From the NCBI GenBank assembly GCA_964523015.1, contig CAZFXN010000065.1, forward strand, positions 1 to 12,199: a stretch of DNA of 12,199 nt, in the 5' to 3' direction. The notes under the pieces were generated by a model that did no database searches, had not been told where the DNA came from, and was given only the letters and a program-made list of their open reading frames with translations. Position numbers and translations under genes: made by a program. This stretch comes from JAWXBT01 sp964523015 (GTDB lineage Bacteria; Bdellovibrionota_C; UBA2361; J135). Position 1 is the first letter of the stretch. Each line of letters starts with the position of its first letter. Below are positions 7,231 to 12,199 of the stretch, piece by piece.

Positions 7231-8004
7231 TTAATTAAAATCACGATCCCTAAAAGTTATGCTAGCTAGCCCAAGGAGTATTGCAGCATAACTTAAGCTA
7301 TATATCAAAGAGAAAGAGAGTTGGATAGGAGAAGCGCTGTACCCATAAACAACCTGATTGCTAATATTTAACTTATCTAGATGTGGTAAACACCAATAAA
7401 GTATATTGAGAAAAAAAGATGGGGTCTCTGCTGGAACAGCTTTTATAAGTTGGGGGATGTACTCAACAGATCGACCAGCTATAAACAGAGAGAATGTAAA
7501 GAGGCCACTTAAGGCAGGGGTTACAAGTATTGAGGAAAAGAAGATTGCAATAGAGGTTACAATGATAAGCTCAAAGAAAATAAAAAGAGATGCTTGAAAT
7601 ATTAAATAATCAATTCGTGGTTCAAAAAAATAACAGAAGATTACAAGCCCCATCGCCATAAGTGCTATCATGACCGCTTCGGTCATCAGGAGGCCAAGAT
7701 GTTTGCCAACTAAAAACTGCCACCGATGAACTGGTTTTGCTAATATATTGTGAATAGTTTTTCTGTGAAGCTCTTTATGAAGGAGGGAAGCCCCAGAGAT
7801 CACTGCTAGCGCGACAGCGAACAGTGAGATCGACATTAGACCCAAGTCTTTAATTATTCGAAGCTGATCCCCAATTGTAACCGCTCCAAATAAAGCTGAT
7901 AGAGAAACTATCGCTACAGCAAAGAATACAAGAGAATAGAGCACCTTTCCACGCACAGATTCTCGGTAAGTGTTAAGAGCAATTTTGAGTATTATCTGAA
8001 TCAT
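7231..8004 (-). CDS. ABC-2 type transporter permease (NosY-like)
   Basis: An integral inner-membrane protein of 257 residues with about six hydrophobic segments (roughly 20-42, 52-74, 101-126, 133-158, 163-178, 227-250). The start ALNTYRESVRGKVLY (9-23) and the cytoplasmic loop KELHRKTIHNILAKPVHRW (77-95), followed by GKHLG, are typical of the ABC-2 subgroup that includes NosY-like permeases. Its start overlaps the stop of the ABC ATPase gene by four bases (ATGA), with AGGAG 7 nt upstream inside the ATPase gene, so translation is coupled and the two form one transporter. Direction is probably export or membrane remodelling, as for other ABC-2 systems; the substrate cannot be read from sequence. 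Downstream lie murF and ddl on the same strand. Confidence 0.88.
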   Translation of the reverse strand: MIQIILKIALNTYRESVRGKVLYSLVFFAVAIVSLSALFGAVTIGDQLRIIKDLGLMSISLFAVALAVISGASLLHKELHRKTIHNILAKPVHRWQFLVGKHLGLLMTEAVMIALMAMGLVIFCYFFEPRIDYLIFQASLFIFFELIIVTSIAIFFSSILVTPALSGLFTFSLFIAGRSVEYIPQLIKAVPAETPSFFLNILYWCLPHLDKLNISNQVVYGYSASPIQLSFSLIYSLSYAAILLGLASITFRDRDFN

Positions 8005-9020
8005 CTAGATTCTCCTGTCTGGATCCGGTCATTTTCTCTGTTTGATGCGCTGCCTCTATCTCCACCCTCATCAAATTGAACAAGTTTTATAAAGAGATCT
8101 TCTAAGGTGCCGTGAACAAACTCATACGATTCAATATTAACTGTTAGGGCTAATGCTTTAGTTAACATTTGCTCAGCTTCCCGTTGTTCTTTAAAGATAA
8201 GGCGAAGATACTTTCCTCTCGCATCATTAATTATAACTTGGCTTTCTGATCCAACTGAAAGCTCTGCTTCGTACCGTTCAAAATTTCTAAGCACTAACTC
8301 AAAATGTCCAGTACCGAGTGATGATTTATCTCGGATATCGAATATCCCTTTAATTGCACCTTGAGACATGATCGAGACACGATCACACAAAAATTCAACA
8401 TCACTAAGAACATGAGAGGACATTAACATGGCAGTTCCATCTGCTTTTAATTCTGAAAAAATCTGTCGGAATTCTTTTCGTCCGATAGGATCTAATCCAG
8501 AAAATGGCTCATCAAGTATCAGGAGTTTTGGTTTGGCTATTATAGCTTGAGCCAGCCCTACTCTTTGAGTTAATCCCTTTGAAAGTGTCCGCATCGATGA
8601 GTTACTGCGGTTTGTCATCTTTACTTTCCCAAGTACATCTTTGACAGCAGTTTTAACCTCATTACCTCTAAGTCCACTTAAGTAAGCGTACATCTCTAGT
8701 AGCTCATTCACAGTTAGATAGTCATAAAAGTATGGTTGCTCTGGTAAGTATCCAACTAAACTTCTCTGGGTTAGATCAGCATTTGATTTGCCAAAAATTT
8801 GCACGGTCCCGGAGCTTTGCCGAATAAGACCTAATATACATTTAATAGTTGTAGTTTTGCCTGCCCCATTATGTCCCAAAAACCCGAAAACCTCTCCGAC
8901 TTTCACATCAAGGGAAATTTCTTTTATTGCCTCACTCTTTCTTAAAGACCAGTTTGCTACATATGAGTATGATAACTTGTTAATTTCAAGAACTTTGTCT
9001 GTAGCTTTTATTTCAGTCAT
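8001..9020 (-). CDS. ABC transporter ATP-binding protein
   Basis: The ATPase partner of the adjacent permease, 339 residues. Walker A GHNGAGKTT (49-57), Q-loop Gln95 in LPEQPYF, signature LSKGLTQR (146-153), Walker B LLILDEP (166-172) followed by FSGLDP with the catalytic Glu171, and the switch His203 in SSHVLSDVE. Signature LSKG instead of LSGG is usual in this ABC-2/NatA-GldA-like subfamily and is not a defect. Residues about 235-312 form the C-terminal regulatory domain seen in these ATPases (DUF4162-like), ending in the usual GTLEDLFIKL motif. A polar tail (317-339) is an extra without recognisable fold. The gene starts 2 bp after the stop of the upstream TPR gene, with only a weak GAG ribosome site, and overlaps the permease gene by 4 bp; all three are clearly co-transcribed. 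Confidence 0.93.
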   Translation of the reverse strand: MTEIKATDKVLEINKLSYSYVANWSLRKSEAIKEISLDVKVGEVFGFLGHNGAGKTTTIKCILGLIRQSSGTVQIFGKSNADLTQRSLVGYLPEQPYFYDYLTVNELLEMYAYLSGLRGNEVKTAVKDVLGKVKMTNRSNSSMRTLSKGLTQRVGLAQAIIAKPKLLILDEPFSGLDPIGRKEFRQIFSELKADGTAMLMSSHVLSDVEFLCDRVSIMSQGAIKGIFDIRDKSSLGTGHFELVLRNFERYEAELSVGSESQVIINDARGKYLRLIFKEQREAEQMLTKALALTVNIESYEFVHGTLEDLFIKLVQFDEGGDRGSASNRENDRIQTGESR

Positions 9021-9022
9021 AA

Positions 9023-9724
9023 CTATCTCTTTAATTTTTCCAATATCTCATCTAAACGCTTTTGGAGTAGGCTTTTTGAAATTGGGTCTGCGGTGTTCTC
9101 TATCATCTCAGTTAAGAACTCAACTGCAGCCTCAGGATTCTCTTGAGATTTAAGCATTTTTTTTGCTGCTATTGTTGCCATCATAGCAGGTGCTCCAGGT
9201 AACTTTGCTCCATAAGTAAAATCAGCAATCGCTGCTTCTATATTATTATTCAAAAGAAAATGTGAAAAGGCCCTTAAATAATAGTACCTCCAACTTGTCG
9301 GATGAAAAGAGATTGCTTTATTTAATAACTGGATCCCCTCTTCTGGCAACTTGGCCTCCCAGCCGAGCATAAAAGCTCCAAAGACAAAAGCAGTTTCATG
9401 ATTAGGATCAAGAGTCGTTACAAGATCGCACATGTGATAAAGCCATCTGTAATTATTATCACCTCGATAATGTTTTCCAAAGTAGCTTACTGTATTGAAC
9501 CACAAGATATCGGCTAGGGCATTTCGATACCCTAAACTTAATAGTTCAACACCTGGACCACGGGGCAAAAAGAGAACTTCGTCATTCACTTTTTCAATTG
9601 GAGCTAAAGATTGTTTTTCAGAGATAAGTGTAGGCAGAGAAAACGAACATAGGCCAAAGGAGGCTAAAACAATAATCAACTTAAGAGTGAAATGATTAAA
9701 ATTAGTAGCTTTGAGTAAAAACAT
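9023..9724 (-). CDS. Membrane-anchored TPR protein associated with an ABC-2 transporter
   Basis: A protein of 233 residues of unknown function and first gene of the minus-strand run. Residues about 12-33 form one hydrophobic segment, either an uncleaved anchor or a signal peptide; Cys26 does not sit in a proper lipobox. After it comes LPRGPGVELLSLGYRNALAD (53-72) followed by ILWFNTVSYFG, a block I associate with small TPR proteins encoded beside ABC-2 transporters in deltaproteobacteria. Helical repeats of TPR type follow: CDLVTTLDPNHETAFVFGA (99-117), EEGIQLLNKAISFHPTSWRYYYLRA (128-152) and IEAAIADFTYGAKLPGAPA (162-180), then a charged C-terminal helix. The repeats most likely face the periplasm. 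The ATPase start is 2 bp after its stop, so a role as accessory subunit of the transporter is a reasonable inference. No Shine-Dalgarno precedes the ATG. Confidence 0.8.
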   Translation of the reverse strand: MFLLKATNFNHFTLKLIIVLASFGLCSFSLPTLISEKQSLAPIEKVNDEVLFLPRGPGVELLSLGYRNALADILWFNTVSYFGKHYRGDNNYRWLYHMCDLVTTLDPNHETAFVFGAFMLGWEAKLPEEGIQLLNKAISFHPTSWRYYYLRAFSHFLLNNNIEAAIADFTYGAKLPGAPAMMATIAAKKMLKSQENPEAAVEFLTEMIENTADPISKSLLQKRLDEILEKLKR

Positions 9725-9953
9725 AATTAGTTAGGTTATTAGTTCAGCTTTAATCTAACCCGTTCAGTAGTTTTTCAATATCGTAAATTATCTTATTTTC
9801 ATTAAAATTTTAATTAAATCGGTCCTAAATACCTATTTTGCCTATATTAATCGTAAAGAGAATATGGGAGATTTTACCTTTAAAATTTGGTGGTTAGAGA
9901 GAAGATCGACAACCCTAGTTGGTTAGTAATTGATCTACTGTTAAAATGACCAA
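9725..9953. other. Divergent intergenic control region
   Basis: This 229-bp AT-rich gap lies between two divergently transcribed genes and must hold promoters for both. It contains a perfect 14-bp palindrome ATTAAAATTTTAAT (9801-9814) overlapping TTAATTAA (9810-9817). For the leftward operon the best -10-like hexamer is GATAAT on the minus strand (9792-9787), but no convincing -35 stands before it. The rightward promoter is listed separately. No hairpin terminator, RNA gene or riboswitch is recognisable. Confidence 0.5.
9919..9947 (+). promoter_or_regulatory. Candidate promoter of the large TPR gene, giving a leaderless or near-leaderless transcript
   Basis: TTGGTT (9919-9924, four of six matches) lies 17 nt before TAAAAT (9942-9947, five of six). 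The expected transcription start, about 7 nt past the -10 box, falls at or beside the ATG at 9954. If this promoter and that ATG are both right, the mRNA has essentially no leader, which agrees with the absence of a Shine-Dalgarno sequence there. Confidence 0.4.
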
Positions 9954-11705
9954 ATGATTAGAAACGAAGAATTTGGAGATAAAAGGTCAGCAGAAAAACC
10001 TATGCCTGACGCTAATCCAGCGACGAGATCGAGCACTCCCTATAGTAATGATGAATTCACGGATGATCTAGATAAAGCAAATAAATTTTTAGCATCAGGA
10101 GATGGTGAGTCTGCGATAACTGTGATTACTCAGCAGTTAAGTAGGTTAGGTGAGGACCCTAATCCAAATGATTTAAGGCCAATATTGGCCCGAACTCTTT
10201 TAGCTTCAGCTTATGAAATTGTCGGAAAACCTGATGAAGCTGCTCGCTGTATTGAATATGTTCTTTCTAAAGTTGTGGGAACGCCTCTTGAGGCTCACTC
10301 AGATTTAGGATCTTTGTATTTTGGTGCTGGCAAGTTGTGGCTTGACGCCTCTAACAGTGACAAAGCAATTGTTCCTCTCACTAAATCCAATCACTTGAGA
10401 CCTGAATATCTAAGGGGTGTGCCCAATCTAGAATGGACAGTTACTAATTTACTAATGGCTCAGTGTGCACTGCTTAAAGGAGATGAAGATAACTTTGGAA
10501 GGTTGGTACAAAAGTCGCTAACTCACTTTTCTCAGATGTCAGAGGACGATCGAGTTGAAGTCATCCCAGCGATCCATCTTGTGGCGAAGGAACTAGTAGA
10601 TCATAAACGACATAACGACGCTGAAAATCTTTTACGATTTAGTTTAAAGGTGCTTGAAGGTATCACAGATGAGACTAGTCAGGTTAAAATTGCAACGCTT
10701 GATCTTTTAGCTTTCTCACTTTATCAGCAGGGAAAAAGCAAAGAAACAATCTCTATGTTTCGTCAACAATTAGACAATATCGAAAATACTTTTGGTAGGA
10801 ACTCTGAGGTACATAATAGGTACAGAGCCTCATTTGCCAATATTTTACGACAATGTGGCAATGCTGATGAAGCCTGCAGTTTACTTAAGAAAAGAGCCTA
10901 TGAAGCAGGGCAAGCATCTCTTGATGGTACTGATCCAACCCTATTTTCATTTTTTATTAACGCAGCACAATCATGCCTCACTACGGGTCAATTTAGAGAT
11001 GCTACAGATTTTTATAAATTAGCTAAAGGATCTAGGATCTCACCCTTATCACCAGAAAAGGTCGAGTTTTATCTGTTAGAGGCAAAGCTTGCAGGGGGTG
11101 ATGGAAAATTGGAGAAGGTTGAAAGATCTTTAAGAAAGGGGTTAGAAATCATCGATCGTCTCAATCAGTATGATGAAAAACCCTCTCAAAAAGTCACAAT
11201 CTGTTTAAGTTTGGCGAATCTACTTACTCAAAAAGGAGAGAGTGAAGAAGCTCAATCTTTAATAGATACCGCAACTTCGTGTATTGACGATATCGATAGC
11301 TTAATAATGCAAACATTAGTCAGGGTTCAGCTCTTATCTATTAGAGGTGATGTTGCGGTAGCTAACGGTGATATGGGTACTGCATTAGGATGTTTTGATA
11401 AAGCGATAGAGATTTGTCGAGAGCAACCAATTCTTAGTAAAAGTGGGAGCCTCTCTTCTGCGCTAGTAGATTCGGCCGAATTTGATCTGCATTTTGGTAA
11501 GAATACAGAAGCACTTTTAAAAATTGAAGAAGCTTGGAGTGTTCTTCCTAATAAGGATGGTGGAGATCGAGCAAATGTTAGTCGCATCTTACGTGCTCTT
11601 ATTGAGATAAGAGAAGCAAATAGTGATACTCAAGGAGCGAAAGAAGCAAGAGATAAGCTTGCTTTCCTGAAATTTGAAATAGGCTTTATGAATGATAGGT
11701 CCTGA
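9954..11705 (+). CDS. Large cytosolic tetratricopeptide-repeat protein, function unknown
   Basis: The 583-residue protein has no signal peptide or membrane segment. Residues 1-35 are polar and probably disordered. The rest is alpha-helical with degenerate TPR pairs, clearest at about 81-107 (AYEIVGKPDEAARCIEYVL), 250-278 (LYQQGKSKETISMFRQQL), 290-313, 335-357, 417-440 (LLTQKGESEEAQSLI) and 463-488 (GDMGTALGCFDKAIEI); a weaker unit lies at 505-530. The arrangement resembles the TPR_12 / kinesin-light-chain-like type, i.e. a protein-protein interaction scaffold. No enzymatic domain is fused to it and no specific role can be read. The start at 9954 has no ribosome site; ATG at 10002 (giving MPDANPATRS) is a possible alternative, also without a good one. 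Its nearest neighbours are the divergent ABC/TPR operon and a CoA-binding gene 121 bp downstream. Confidence 0.8.
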   Translation: MIRNEEFGDKRSAEKPMPDANPATRSSTPYSNDEFTDDLDKANKFLASGDGESAITVITQQLSRLGEDPNPNDLRPILARTLLASAYEIVGKPDEAARCIEYVLSKVVGTPLEAHSDLGSLYFGAGKLWLDASNSDKAIVPLTKSNHLRPEYLRGVPNLEWTVTNLLMAQCALLKGDEDNFGRLVQKSLTHFSQMSEDDRVEVIPAIHLVAKELVDHKRHNDAENLLRFSLKVLEGITDETSQVKIATLDLLAFSLYQQGKSKETISMFRQQLDNIENTFGRNSEVHNRYRASFANILRQCGNADEACSLLKKRAYEAGQASLDGTDPTLFSFFINAAQSCLTTGQFRDATDFYKLAKGSRISPLSPEKVEFYLLEAKLAGGDGKLEKVERSLRKGLEIIDRLNQYDEKPSQKVTICLSLANLLTQKGESEEAQSLIDTATSCIDDIDSLIMQTLVRVQLLSIRGDVAVANGDMGTALGCFDKAIEICREQPILSKSGSLSSALVDSAEFDLHFGKNTEALLKIEEAWSVLPNKDGGDRANVSRILRALIEIREANSDTQGAKEARDKLAFLKFEIGFMNDRS

Positions 11706-11772
11706 TTCAAAGAGCAATAGAGAGAATATTTTTTCTAATGCTTCGTATCCTCAGCCATAGCAGATCTCTCTT

Positions 11773-11800
11773 TTGAGTTAAAAGACGCTTGTGGTATCAT
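11773..11800 (+). promoter_or_regulatory. Extended -10 promoter of the CoA-binding protein gene
   Basis: TTGAGT (11773-11778, four of six) is followed after 16 nt by TATCAT (11795-11800, five of six), preceded by TG one base upstream (TGGTATCAT), an extended -10. Transcription would begin near 11807, leaving about 32 nt of leader before the ATG at 11839. This is the best promoter match in the window. Confidence 0.5.
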
Positions 11801-11829
11801 ATTCCATTGGTATTTGAATTAATTTTGTG

Positions 11830-11833
11830 AAGG
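11830..11833 (+). promoter_or_regulatory. Ribosome binding site favouring ATG 11839
   Basis: AAGG lies 5 nt before the ATG at 11839. The in-frame GTG at 11827, which would add four residues, has only AT-rich sequence in front of it. I therefore take 11839 as the start. Confidence 0.5.
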
Positions 11834-11838
11834 TTAAG

Positions 11839-12189
11839 ATGAGATCTCATAGTGAAAGAGTTGTTGTTCTTGGAGCCTCAGATAAACAGGAGAGGTATGC
11901 CTATAAGGCTTTTAAAATGCTTCTTGAAAATGGCCATACCGTTCTTCCAGTTTCAACTAGACTAACAGAGATAGAGGGCACAGTAGTTTATCCATCTATA
12001 AAAGAAGTTCCAGCACCGATCGATACTGTGACATTATATGTCTCAGCAGATGTTTCAACAAAATTGATAAATGATATTGTTACTCTTCAACCTAAGCGGG
12101 TGATCTTTAATCCAGGTGCTGAAAATCAAAAACTTGCTGAAGCTTTAGGACGGGATGGATTGAAGCCATTGAAGCCTGTACCCTTGTGA
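11839..12189 (+). CDS. CoA-binding domain protein (YccU-like), frameshifted near its C-terminus
   Basis: Small Rossmann-fold protein of the CoA_binding_2 / YccU family; its physiological role is not established. Visible marks are the nucleotide-binding strand and turn VVVLGASDKQERYAYKA (8-24), HTVLPVSTR (33-41), IDTVTLYVSA (61-70) and RVIFNPGAEN (87-96). The family then normally ends with a GIEVVEACTLV-like segment. Here the reading frame instead gives GLKPLKPVPL and stops at 12187-12189. The missing tail is readable in the -1 frame from 12159 (IEAIEACTLVMLR) and runs off the window end. Losing one A, so that GGA-ATT became GGATT at 12157-12161, explains it completely. Start chosen at ATG 11839 (AAGG 5 nt upstream); GTG 11827 is the alternative. 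This is either a sequencing or assembly error, a fresh pseudogene, or less likely a recoding site. The family call is sure; its intactness is not. Confidence 0.8.
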   Translation: MRSHSERVVVLGASDKQERYAYKAFKMLLENGHTVLPVSTRLTEIEGTVVYPSIKEVPAPIDTVTLYVSADVSTKLINDIVTLQPKRVIFNPGAENQKLAEALGRDGLKPLKPVPL

Positions 12190-12199
12190 TGCTAAGAAC
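12159..12199 (+). pseudogene. Out-of-frame C-terminal tail of the CoA-binding protein, continuing past the window
   Basis: In the frame starting at 12159 the sequence reads IEAIEACTLVMLR and is still open at the last base. It matches the conserved end of CoA_binding_2 proteins (EACTLV followed by L-R/S-T-G-Q). The upstream frame fails to encode this tail, so the two parts belong to one ancestral gene split by a one-base change. Confidence 0.75.

Noticed and set aside
8551..8585. ABC signature reading LSKGL instead of LSGGQ as a possible defect
   Set aside because: LSKG(M/L) is normal in the NatA/GldA-like ATPases that pair with ABC-2 permeases, and all other ATPase motifs are intact.
11719..11774. 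Inverted repeat AGAGAGA / TCTCTCT followed by TTT after the large TPR gene
   Set aside because: Low-complexity 7-bp arms with a 39-nt loop and few G-C pairs; not a credible terminator.
12150..12165. Programmed ribosomal frameshift at the CoA-binding gene
   Set aside because: No slippery heptamer and no obvious downstream structure; family members are encoded in one frame, so base loss or sequencing error is more likely.

Overview
The window looks like ordinary chromosome from a Gram-negative bacterium with an AT-rich genome (roughly 38-40 % GC by eye). The evidence is a murein-recycling LD-carboxypeptidase, Sec-exported proteins, and an ABC-ATPase / NosY-type permease / short TPR protein trio that I associate with deltaproteobacterial-type lineages (Desulfobacterota, Bdellovibrionota, SAR324 and similar). 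This placement is tentative. I see no rRNA, tRNA, CRISPR array, transposase, integrase or phage gene.

Layout. Positions 1-445 are non-coding apart from a small doubtful ORF. Two plus-strand genes follow: an S66 LD-carboxypeptidase (446-1384) and a class-C beta-lactamase-fold 'serine hydrolase' (1480-2745) that has lost two of its three catalytic residues. Converging on them from the minus strand, only 12 bp away, is a secreted subtilase with a (Thr-Pro)5 linker and a C-terminal beta-type domain (4509-2758). Behind it lies a minus-strand run transcribed leftward from about 9.72 kb: a membrane-anchored TPR protein, an ABC ATPase, its ABC-2 permease (ATGA overlap), murF and ddl. A 229-bp AT-rich divergent intergenic region separates this run from a plus-strand cytosolic TPR protein (9954-11705). 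Last comes a small CoA-binding (YccU-type) gene that is frameshifted 41 bp before the window ends.

How the genes work together. Ddl makes D-Ala-D-Ala and MurF adds it to UDP-MurNAc-tripeptide, so their adjacency gives consecutive steps of cytoplasmic murein precursor synthesis. LdcA trims the terminal D-Ala from recycled tetrapeptides, so the left and centre of the window have a peptidoglycan theme on both strands. The ABC/TPR trio heads the apparent murF-ddl operon; its substrate is unknown.

I did not find a clear new defence, mobile or biosynthetic system. The observations most worth a second look are: (1) the degenerate active site of the serine hydrolase (SxxK to SLTQ, Tyr to Phe); (2) the single-base frameshift in the CoA-binding protein, whose missing family tail can be read in the -1 frame; (3) the linkage of an uncharacterised ABC/TPR trio to murF-ddl; (4) a possibly leaderless start on the large TPR protein, set against frequent absence of Shine-Dalgarno sequences.
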